Origin: an uncultured bacterium | GTDB lineage: Bacteria; Planctomycetota; UBA1135; GCA-002686595 | Assembly (NCBI GenBank): GCA_937905825.1 | Contig: CALCXM010000158.1 | Coordinates: 1-36,583 of the forward strand | Length of the DNA stretch: 36,583 nucleotides | Direction of reading: 5' to 3' | Shown: positions 6,617 to 13,186 of the stretch, piece by piece | Layout of the letters: the number at the start of each line of letters is the position of its first letter | How positions within the stretch are numbered: position 1 is the first letter of the stretch | Position numbers and translations under genes: made by a program | The notes under the pieces: model-generated | The model's database searches: none | Seen by the model: the letters and a program-made list of their open reading frames with translations, nothing else | What the model was told of the DNA's origin: nothing

Positions 6617-8143
6617 TTAGGGTTCGACCGCGCGCGCCGGGAAGCGGCCCCAGCTGGTGACTTGGAGGCCGTAGGGCTTGGCGAGCATGGCTTGCAAGCT
6701 GGAGAGGGGTTCGTAGCCCAGTTGGACCAGGGCCTTCTCGTAAGCGATGCGGGCTTGCAGGGCGCTGTCCGCGGCGGGCTCGGGAATACCGAAGGCCTGC
6801 AGGTGATGTTGGGGGGTCCAGGGCGTTTCGCAAACGAAGAAGGGCGCCACGCTTTGGCCTTCGAGTTCCACGCCGGGGATCAGCAGGAAGACGAGGGCTG
6901 AGCCTTCGGCGGCTTGCACTTCGCCCGCTTCGTCAATTTCGGGGAGCGCGCCGGTTTGCAAGTCGGCGAAGCGCCAGAGTCCGGTCTTGCTGGAACGGCC
7001 GATGGGGACGAGTCCGAACTGGGGGACCAAGTCGGGGCCAGCGAACTCCGGCGTTTCGGAGGGGTCGTTGATCTGCGCGAGGGCTTCGCTCCAGGGGCTG
7101 CCCGCTTCTGCGCGCGCTTCTGCGTTCCACTCGTTCAAGCGCGCCAAGCGCGCGCGCGTGCGTGCGATGGGGCCTGACTGGCTTAGCAACTTGGCGAGCG
7201 CTCCGGGGGCTTCGGCGGAGGAGCCCGCGCTGGAAGTCCATTGCGCTTTCAAGGCCTCGGCTTGGTCGAGCCAATGCTCGAGGGCGCCGCTCTTGATCGA
7301 GTGGGTCGGCCAAAGGCTGGACTCGTCGTTGAGCAGGTCGGCGGCTTCAACACTCATGGCCAAGCGAGCTGCGAGATCTTTCGCTGCTTGCGCTTGGGCG
7401 GCGGCCTCCTCCCGTTTTTCTTGTTCCGCGCGCAGGTTGGCTTCGAGTTGCTTTTGAGTCAGTTGAAGCTTTTCGTGGCCAGCGCGGGCTTCGTCCAAGT
7501 CGCGGGTCAACACGACCTGAGTGCTTTCGAGTTCGCCCTTGGCCGCTTCGGAGTTGCGCAACTTGTCCGCCAGCTGCTTGCCTTCGGCGGCCAGGGCTTC
7601 GCCGGTTGAGTGGGCCAGCACGAGCTCTTCGCGGGTGACCTGTTGCTCGCTCATCAGCTCGCCCTTTTCCATGGCGAGCACGCGCGAGTTGCGGAACTGG
7701 TTCGCGGCCCACAGGCTGGCGAGGATGGCCAGGGTGACCATGGCGGTCGAGAGGTTCTTCCAGCGCTGCAAGCTGGAGACATGGACCTCTTCCCTGGAAT
7801 CGGGCACGTCGTCCGCAGAGAAGGGCTCGATCTTGGCTTCGCGCTCGGCGAGTTCCAGGGCGCTCGGGGTCGGAGCGGCAACTTCCACGGGAGCCGGAGC
7901 AAGGGCCCGGGGGCGCAGGCCGTTCATCTGAGCGACCAGACCGCGCACGTTGTCCCAGTCGGCGTGCAGGCCGTAAAGCTCGTCCGCGTAGGCGTCGTGC
8001 TCGACGCAGAATTGCTCGAAGTCGGGGGCGGCTCCGGACTCGGGATCGAGCTGGGCGCGCTCCACATCCAAGAGGAAGCCGGCGAAGAGTTCTTCCGCCT
8101 TCGGTGAGTACTCCGAAGAGCCGTAATTCGGTTCAAAGTCCAT
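6617..8143 (-). CDS. kinase-less homologue of planctomycete Ser/Thr kinase-SUMF1 proteins
   Basis: This 508-aa protein has the architecture of planctomycete Ser/Thr kinases fused to a formylglycine-generating-enzyme-like (SUMF1) domain, but without the kinase. Residues 10-70 match the usual N-terminal helical leader (PDFEQFCVEHDAYADELYGLH). A short linker replaces the kinase. Residues 132-148 form one membrane span, and residues 150-260 are a Glu/Ala/Gln-rich coiled coil. Then come SSLWPTHSIKSGALEHWL and DLVPQFGLVPIGRSSKTGLW, typical of the stretch before SUMF1. The SUMF1 part is reduced to FLLIPGVELEGQSVAPFFV plus about 80 unrelated residues, so catalysis is unlikely. A TTG at 8188 would add 15 residues; the ATG at 8143 was preferred. 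A membrane scaffold or decoy role is possible but unproven. Confidence 0.8.
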   Translation of the reverse strand: MDFEPNYGSSEYSPKAEELFAGFLLDVERAQLDPESGAAPDFEQFCVEHDAYADELYGLHADWDNVRGLVAQMNGLRPRALAPAPVEVAAPTPSALELAEREAKIEPFSADDVPDSREEVHVSSLQRWKNLSTAMVTLAILASLWAANQFRNSRVLAMEKGELMSEQQVTREELVLAHSTGEALAAEGKQLADKLRNSEAAKGELESTQVVLTRDLDEARAGHEKLQLTQKQLEANLRAEQEKREEAAAQAQAAKDLAARLAMSVEAADLLNDESSLWPTHSIKSGALEHWLDQAEALKAQWTSSAGSSAEAPGALAKLLSQSGPIARTRARLARLNEWNAEARAEAGSPWSEALAQINDPSETPEFAGPDLVPQFGLVPIGRSSKTGLWRFADLQTGALPEIDEAGEVQAAEGSALVFLLIPGVELEGQSVAPFFVCETPWTPQHHLQAFGIPEPAADSALQARIAYEKALVQLGYEPLSSLQAMLAKPYGLQVTSWGRFPARAVEP

Positions 8144-8290
8144 GATCGCGGGCAGTGTACTGGATCCCAAGGGCGCAAGCAGCCCCAAGATTCCCTTGGA
8201 AAATGGGGTCTCGGGCAGCCCCTAGGAACGATTCAGCAGAGGGGCCGATTTGGGCGTGGCCGGTTCGGGCGCGCAACGTCTTGGAAGGTC

Positions 8291-8332
8291 GGAGTGCAAG
8301 CACTCCCCGGCCGCCGCAGGGTGCGCGGCCGG
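8291..8332 (+). promoter_or_regulatory. tandem inverted repeats in a divergent intergenic region
   Basis: Two consecutive perfect inverted repeats sit between the divergent kinase-less gene and the FG-GAP gene. GGAGTGC (8291-8297) and GCACTCC (8300-8306) are separated by only AA, which suits a protein-binding dyad better than an RNA hairpin. CCGGCCGC (8307-8314) and GCGGCCGG (8325-8332) flank a 10-nt loop. They lie 33-74 bp upstream of the FG-GAP start codon, so an operator or attenuator role is plausible. The symmetry is seen; the function is inferred. Confidence 0.4.
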
Positions 8333-8364
8333 TTCCCTCCATCCCACGTCTGAACTGAAGCCCG

Positions 8365-9693
8365 ATGACCCTCGAACTCGCTTGCTTGGCCCTTCTCTAT
8401 GTCACCCCGCTTCCGGCCATCCCGTCCCATGGCATGGCCCCCCTGCCCCGGGGTCCCCTTCAAAGCGCCGCAACCCACGCAGCCCATCGGATCCACGCCC
8501 TGCACGGGCCGCGGGCCGGGGACCAGTTCGGGGTGGCGCTGGCAACGGCGGGGGACGTGAATGGGGATGGCGTCCACGATTGGATCCTAGGAGCGCCGGC
8601 CACGCGGGTTGGGCAAGAGACCGTGGGACGAGTGATCGTGGTCTCCGGAGTCAACATGACGATTCTGCACGAGTGGTTTGGCGCGCCCGGATCCCTGCGC
8701 CTGGGGGGAGCCGTGGCGGCGGCGGGGGACGTAGATCAGGACGGGCACGGAGATTTACTGGTGGGGGCTCCCTACGGCGCTGCCGGGCACGGGGAGGTGC
8801 GACTCTACTCCGGCGCGACCGGCGCTGTCCTGAAGAGCTGGCAAGGGAGCGCCGCTGGGGATCAGTTTGGGCGTTGTGTGAGCGGTACGCAGGATGTGGA
8901 TGGGGACGGCATCCCCGACGTGCTCGTGGGCGCTCCCCAAGCGGACATCGGTGGCCCCAACGCCGGGGAGCTCAGCCTCTTCTCGGGGAGCGACGGGACC
9001 CTCTTGCGAGTTCATCGCGGGAGCACCTTCGACCAGTTGGGCTTCAGCACCGTGGGCACCGGCGACCTGAACGGAGACGGGCGCGGGGACTATGCGGTGG
9101 GCGTGCCCTTCTCCGACGCGGCTGCCTTCAACGGCGGGGCCGTGATGGTGTTCAGCGGAACCGATGGAGCGTTGCTCTACCAGGTCGCGGGACAAGTCGC
9201 CGGGGACCAGTTGGGCTTTGGTTTGAGTGGAGGACAAGAGCTCAATGGAGATGGAGTTCTCGACCTTGGCGTCTGCGCGCCGGGAGCAGACGCCAACGGG
9301 TTTGACTCGGGGGCCGCGTACGCTTTGTCCGGCTTGGACGGTTCCTTGCTGCGCGTGTTCCCCGGTCCAGGGCCGGGTTTGTACTTGAGCGCCGTGTCAC
9401 TCTTGGGGGATGTGAACGGTGATGGTCGAGGTGAGGTACTCGCGGGTTGTGCCGGGGCGCAAGGGGCAGCCAACGAAGCCGGACAGGTGGAGCTCTTCTC
9501 AGGGTCCGACGGCAGTTCCCTCAAACTCTTCTTGGGCCCCCGAGCACTGGGGTGGTTCGGTGCTGCAGTGGCTGGCGGGGGAGACGTGAATGGCGACGGA
9601 ATCCCGGACTTCCTAGTGGGCGCCCCGGGGCACCAGGATCATCAGGAGCTCTTGGGGTTTGTGGAAGTGCTCTCGCCCGTGGCCTTGCCTTGA
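8365..9693 (+). CDS. secreted FG-GAP (integrin-like) beta-propeller protein
   Basis: A 442-aa protein made almost wholly of seven FG-GAP units, consistent with one seven-bladed beta-propeller. Each unit has a calcium-binding D-x-N/D-x-D-G loop followed by a G-x-P or near variant: DVNGDGVHDWILGAP, DVDQDGHGDLLVGAP, DVDGDGIPDVLVGAP, DLNGDGRGDYAVGVP, ELNGDGVLDLGVCAP, DVNGDGRGEVLAGCA and DVNGDGIPDFLVGAP. The fifth and sixth units have lost parts of the consensus. A hydrophobic N-terminus (LELACLALLYVTPLPAIPS) suggests a signal peptide. Such proteins are typically extracellular, calcium-stabilised adhesion or scaffold proteins and are abundant in planctomycetes. The gene end overlaps the 3' end of the minus-strand gene at 9642. 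Confidence 0.9.
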   Translation: MTLELACLALLYVTPLPAIPSHGMAPLPRGPLQSAATHAAHRIHALHGPRAGDQFGVALATAGDVNGDGVHDWILGAPATRVGQETVGRVIVVSGVNMTILHEWFGAPGSLRLGGAVAAAGDVDQDGHGDLLVGAPYGAAGHGEVRLYSGATGAVLKSWQGSAAGDQFGRCVSGTQDVDGDGIPDVLVGAPQADIGGPNAGELSLFSGSDGTLLRVHRGSTFDQLGFSTVGTGDLNGDGRGDYAVGVPFSDAAAFNGGAVMVFSGTDGALLYQVAGQVAGDQLGFGLSGGQELNGDGVLDLGVCAPGADANGFDSGAAYALSGLDGSLLRVFPGPGPGLYLSAVSLLGDVNGDGRGEVLAGCAGAQGAANEAGQVELFSGSDGSSLKLFLGPRALGWFGAAVAGGGDVNGDGIPDFLVGAPGHQDHQELLGFVEVLSPVALP

Positions 9694-10172
9694 TCGCTTT
9701 CCCCGGGTGTCGCCTTCCGCGAGGCTTCGCCCGGGGAATCGTGCTCCGTTTGCATCGGACGCAGAACGTCCCCCGAAGAGCCTTGCACGCAGGCCAACTC
9801 GAGGGCTTGCCGCGCCTCCGCAAGGGAGAGGAACTCCCAGCGCCGGTGTTCCGGTCCTTGCAGCTGATCCAAGCACGGTGCCCATTCCGGCTCGTGCGCA
9901 ATGCCCGCGCGAGCGAGCAGTGCGCCGAACTGAACTCTGAGACACGCGTCCTGGATGCGCCTCGAACGCCTGAGAATCTGGCCGCCGAGTTCGGGCTCCA
10001 AAACCGCACCCGCCTCGTGGGCCAAGAGCAGGGCCAAGTCGGCGGGAGTGTTTTCGCCCCGCAGTCTCCAAAGGGATTCCGCGTGAGTCGCGCACTCCCG
10101 CGCCAATTCAAGCTCGCCCGCGCGCCATGCGAGAACCTCTTCATGGAAATGGATTTGTGCTTCGACCCCCAC
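9642..10172 (-). CDS. uncharacterised alpha-helical protein, start uncertain
   Basis: I do not recognise this protein. The frame gives a believable helical sequence (AQIHFHEEVLAWRAGELELA, NTPADLALLLAHEAGAVLE, WEFLSLAEARQALELACVQ) and a polar Ser/Thr/Lys-rich tail. The repeated amphipathic helices recall tetratricopeptide-like folds, but no clear TPR consensus is present. The helical character continues upstream of the chosen GTG (10170-10172) into HEALELSTLAATRHLGH, and no ATG or TTG exists in frame after the ComEA-like stop. The true start may therefore be a CTG near 10262, or the 5' end may be damaged. It would follow the ComEA-like gene closely, suggesting one transcript. Its last 52 bp overlap the FG-GAP gene on the other strand. 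Confidence 0.55.
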   Translation of the reverse strand: MGVEAQIHFHEEVLAWRAGELELARECATHAESLWRLRGENTPADLALLLAHEAGAVLEPELGGQILRRSRRIQDACLRVQFGALLARAGIAHEPEWAPCLDQLQGPEHRRWEFLSLAEARQALELACVQGSSGDVLRPMQTEHDSPGEASRKATPGESDQGKATGESTSTNPKSS

Positions 10173-10272
10173 ATGACCGAGATGCCGGGTGGCAGCGAGT
10201 GTCGAGAGCTCTAGCGCCTCATGCGGAGCTCCTTCTGATCCTTGCGGCAGGGGAACGGGCAGCCCCGCGGAC

Positions 10273-10593
10273 TCACTGCTCCGCGAGCCAGGCCTGAACC
10301 CGGGCGGCGGTCTTCTCGCCGATGCCTTGGATTGCATGGAGGGGAAAGCGGGCGCCGCCCAACTCCCAGCGCATCTGGGCAATGGCCGTGGCCCGGCTGG
10401 GACCGATTCCTGGAAGGCGCCGGAGTTCCCGGGGGCAGGCGCTCTCGAGTTGCACTCGTGTTGGCCCCGGGGATGGGGGGCGGACGGTGGCCGTGCGTAG
10501 CTCCTGAACGACGCTCGATGCAAAAAGCCAGCCCGCGAGCAACAACACCCAACCAGAATTTGCCTCCAGGGTTCCTTGTTCGGGGTGTTTCAT
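10273..10593 (-). CDS. ComEA-like helix-hairpin-helix protein, membrane anchored
   Basis: A 106-aa protein with one N-terminal hydrophobic segment (SGWVLLLAGWLFASSVVQEL, residues 13-32) that serves as signal or anchor, followed by a paired helix-hairpin-helix. VQLESACPRELRRLPGIGPS and the second hairpin LHAIQGIGEKTAARVQAWL match the ComEA pattern of N-x-A-x-x-x-E-L-x-x-L-P-G-I-G and I-x-G-I-G. ComEA binds incoming double-stranded DNA in the periplasm during natural transformation. In many non-transforming bacteria similar short proteins have no proven role. Other competence genes (comEC, pilus genes) are not in this window. It is divergent from nadC with 90 bp between them. Confidence 0.8.
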   Translation of the reverse strand: MKHPEQGTLEANSGWVLLLAGWLFASSVVQELRTATVRPPSPGPTRVQLESACPRELRRLPGIGPSRATAIAQMRWELGGARFPLHAIQGIGEKTAARVQAWLAEQ

Positions 10594-10683
10594 GTTTTCC
10601 TAGACGGCCCAGCGCCCGTCGGGCCACCGTCAGAATCGCTCTTCCTGTAGTGTTGAGCGGAGTTCGACCGTACAGTTGATTGC

Positions 10684-11580
10684 ATGCCCCTGGATCTCGA
10701 AGCCTCCAAAAGCACCTTGCTTCCCGCCGATGAAGTCAGCCGTTGGGTGCGTGCTGCCATCGATGAGGACCGTGGCGCGGGGGATTTGACCAGCGAGCAT
10801 GCGATCGACCCAGAACTGCAGGCCCGCGCGCGCTTGGTGGCCAAGGCCCCTGGAGTGCTGGCGGGAACTCAACTGTTCGACGAAGCCTTCCGCGCCTGCG
10901 ATCCCGCGAGCACGCTGCAATGGCGAGCCCAGGACGGCGACCGTATCGAACCCGGGGACGAGATCTGCGAAGTCGTGGGCAAGGCCCGGGCGCTCTTGCT
11001 CGCAGAGCGCACGGCGTTGAATTTCTTGCAACGCCTCTGCGGAGTTGCGACGGCCACCGCGCAGTTGGTGGAGCTTGCAGCCGGGCGCGTGCGGGTGCTC
11101 GATACCCGCAAGACCACCCCGGGCCTGCGCGCTGCTCAAAAGTACGCCGTGATTTGCGGGGGTGGCGAGAACCATCGCTTTGGTCTATTCGATCAGGTCA
11201 TGCTGAAGGAAAACCACATCGACATGTCGGGACTTTCGTGCGAGGCGCTGACCGCCAAAGTGCGTAGCCAGGTCGGGCCGCACATCGTGATGACTGTGGA
11301 GGCCCGCGACGCGGACGAAGCACGCCAGGCGCTGCGCGGCGGCGCGGACGTGGTGATGCTCGACAACATGACGCCCGAGACCATCAAGGCTTTGATACCG
11401 GAACTGCGCGCGTTGGCCCAGAGCACCGGGCGCCCGGTGCAATTCGAGGCATCGGGCGGGATCGATGCGAAGTCGATGGCCGACTACGCTGCCAGCGGCA
11501 TCGATCGCATTTCGGTCGGCGCCCTAACGCACTCCGCTCCATCCCTGGACCTTTCCCTCTACGTGGAGCCGATTCGTTGA
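10684..11580 (+). CDS. nadC: nicotinate-nucleotide pyrophosphorylase (quinolinate phosphoribosyltransferase)
   Basis: NadC makes nicotinate mononucleotide from quinolinate and PRPP, releasing CO2, in de novo NAD synthesis. At 298 aa it has the family's usual size. Signatures are EDRGAGDLTSE near residue 28, AERTALNFLQRLCGVAT near 108, DTRKTTPGLRAAQKYAV at 140-156 with the phosphoribosyl-binding Arg and Lys, GGGENHRFGLFDQVMLKENH at 159-178, and VMLDNM and EASGGI near the end. The ATG at 10684 is preceded by only a weak ribosome-binding site. Its TGA overlaps the TTG start of the next gene. nadA and nadB are not nearby. Confidence 0.96.
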   Translation: MPLDLEASKSTLLPADEVSRWVRAAIDEDRGAGDLTSEHAIDPELQARARLVAKAPGVLAGTQLFDEAFRACDPASTLQWRAQDGDRIEPGDEICEVVGKARALLLAERTALNFLQRLCGVATATAQLVELAAGRVRVLDTRKTTPGLRAAQKYAVICGGGENHRFGLFDQVMLKENHIDMSGLSCEALTAKVRSQVGPHIVMTVEARDADEARQALRGGADVVMLDNMTPETIKALIPELRALAQSTGRPVQFEASGGIDAKSMADYAASGIDRISVGALTHSAPSLDLSLYVEPIR

Positions 11581-12038
11581 GCGAGGAAACGGAACGTCAG
11601 GACTTGAAGCTGGACTTGCCGGCGGCTCACAGCGCGAGTCGCATGGCTCGTCAGGTCGTTGGACAGTTCGCTGCCAAGAATGGAATCTCCGCGGACGACA
11701 TCGGCACCTTGGAACTCGTTGCTAGCGAGCTGCTCTCGAACGCCGTCGATCACGGCGGTGGCGGCAGCGCCATGGAAGAGAGCGATCTGACCTCGGACGT
11801 GCGCATGAAATTGCACTTGCACGTGGACGCGAAGGGTTGGGAATTGCGCGTGGCAGATCAAGGCGGGGGCAACCCATCCGAGCTGGCTCCGTACTTGGAC
11901 GACTCCGAGTTGCCAGACCTCGAGGACGAGCGCGGCCGCGGATTTTTCCTGTTGATCCAGATGGTCGACAAGCTCTCGGTGGTGGCTTCCCAAGACGGCA
12001 AAGGCTTGGAGTTCATCGCCCGCAAGAGCGTGGGCTGA
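11577..12038 (+). CDS. RsbW-like GHKL ATPase (anti-sigma factor/serine kinase family)
   Basis: A 153-aa stand-alone HATPase domain of the RsbW/SpoIIAB class. The N box ELVASELLSNAVDHG (residues 46-60) has the metal-ligand Asn55 and the D58-H59 pair. The G1 box is VADQGGGNP and the G2 region is RGRGFFLLIQMVD. RsbW-type proteins bind a sigma factor or phosphorylate an anti-anti-sigma partner. No sigma factor or STAS-domain partner lies in this window, so its target is unknown. The start is a TTG that overlaps the nadC stop (TTGA), which indicates translational coupling; the following VanZ-like gene begins 13 nt downstream. Confidence 0.85.
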   Translation: MSEETERQDLKLDLPAAHSASRMARQVVGQFAAKNGISADDIGTLELVASELLSNAVDHGGGGSAMEESDLTSDVRMKLHLHVDAKGWELRVADQGGGNPSELAPYLDDSELPDLEDERGRGFFLLIQMVDKLSVVASQDGKGLEFIARKSVG

Positions 12039-12051
12039 ACGCCACAGCAGC

Positions 12052-12606
12052 GTGGGGGATATCAATCGGGAGACCGGCGCCCTGCGCGCCCTGCGCTGGA
12101 TTGGCGGGTTGTTCTTGCGCTTGCCGCGGCCCGCGGGAGCCGTTCTGTTCTTGGCCTGGACGGGGGTGATTTGGCGTTTGTCTTCCCTGCAAGCCAAGGC
12201 CGACGGTGGAAGTTTCGTGAAGGGCTGGCTGGTGAACAGCGCCCACGCGCCGCTCTTTGGCTTCTTGGCCTTCCTGGCTCTGATCAGCCTGCCGCGCAGC
12301 ACTCACTTGCCCGAACTCAAGCCCGCGGACAGTCCCCGGACTTGGCCCCGGGTGAGCTCGCTCGGAGGCGCGTTGATCCTCTTCGCCGTGCTCGCCTACG
12401 GTCTCTTGGATGAATGGCACCAATCCCACGTGCCGACCCGCGACGCCTCCCCTTGGGACGTTGTCACGGACATGACCGGCGCGGCCTGCACGCTTTGGAT
12501 CGCCGCGTACTTGGGCCGCGGCGAAGCCAGTGCCCGGGGCCTGTTGCTGCGCTTGGGGGCGGGTTTGTGTCTCTGTTTGCTCGCCGGGTTGAAAGCGGCA
12601 AGCTAG
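12052..12606 (+). CDS. VanZ-like family membrane protein
   Basis: A 184-aa integral membrane protein of the VanZ-like family. It has hydrophobic spans near residues 28-44, 66-84, 102-119, 137-153 and 163-181. The family signature YGLLDEWHQSHVPTRDAS with D-V-V-T-D-M-T-G after it is complete. VanZ of enterococci gives low-level teicoplanin resistance, but the wider family has no agreed function. Start GTG 12052 was chosen because it follows the RsbW-like stop by 13 nt and gives a short basic N-terminus before the first span. It is third in a likely nadC-rsbW-like-vanZ-like transcript. Confidence 0.85.
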   Translation: MGDINRETGALRALRWIGGLFLRLPRPAGAVLFLAWTGVIWRLSSLQAKADGGSFVKGWLVNSAHAPLFGFLAFLALISLPRSTHLPELKPADSPRTWPRVSSLGGALILFAVLAYGLLDEWHQSHVPTRDASPWDVVTDMTGAACTLWIAAYLGRGEASARGLLLRLGAGLCLCLLAGLKAAS

Positions 12607-12621
12607 AGGCCGGGCCTCTAG
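12603..12621 (+). terminator. perfect inverted repeat at the vanZ-like stop codon
   Basis: CTAGAGGCC and GGCCTCTAG form a perfect 9-bp inverted repeat around a single G. The TAG stop codon of the VanZ-like gene lies inside the left arm. The GC-rich stem could end the nadC transcript, but no T-run follows and a one-base loop would force some terminal pairs open. A protein-binding dyad is the alternative. Confidence 0.4.
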
Positions 12622-13186
12622 CGCGCGTCGTGCTTGGACACGGGCTGCAGATTCCGCAACGGGTGGCCTCGGGATGCCCCTTGGCCCCTGGCGACGATCA
12701 GCTCGATTCGGAACGTGTCTGTGTGCAGTCTGCGGGTTGGAGAAAGGGGGCCAGCCACAGGGACTGGCCCACCCACGAATTCTCAGGCTCGATGGACAGC
12801 AGGCGAGTCGCGTCGCTGGTTTTTCACTCGTTGCGTTCGCGCTCATCTGCGGCCGAAGAACAAGACGTGTGCGCAGTCCTCCGGCCACGCAGAGTTCCGA
12901 GCATTGTCCCGAGCAAGTTGCTCCTGCTGCCTGCGGCCAAAAAAAACCGAGGCACCTGGAGCCCCGGGCTGCGCTCGCCCGGCTTGGCAAGAGGAGCGGT
13001 CTCCCCCCTCACGACTCCCCGCAGGTCCGGGGCCCGCAGAGGGCGGCCCCAAGTCCCCTTCAAGCCGTTCCGCTCGTCACCCATCGAACCACGCACAATT
13101 TCTACCCTCCAACCCAAGGGGGGAGAGGTCCGCGGGAGCTACACTCCCCGCCGTTCACCCGATCCCCAGCCCCTGCGAGTTCCCCC
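12607..13186. other. 580-bp non-coding stretch upstream of purB
   Basis: No convincing gene is seen here. The frames that stay open read as Arg/Pro/Ser-rich shadows. Visible structure includes GGGCCAG at 12748-12754 pairing with CTGGCCC at 12764-12770, and CCGGGC at 12964-12969 pairing with GCCCGG at 12977-12982. A run of eight A at 12939-12946 would be a T8 run on the minus strand, 17 nt beyond the second hairpin. I looked for hallmarks of RNase P RNA, tmRNA and SRP RNA and did not find them. A long purB leader or an unrecognised small RNA on the minus strand are both possible. Confidence 0.4.
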
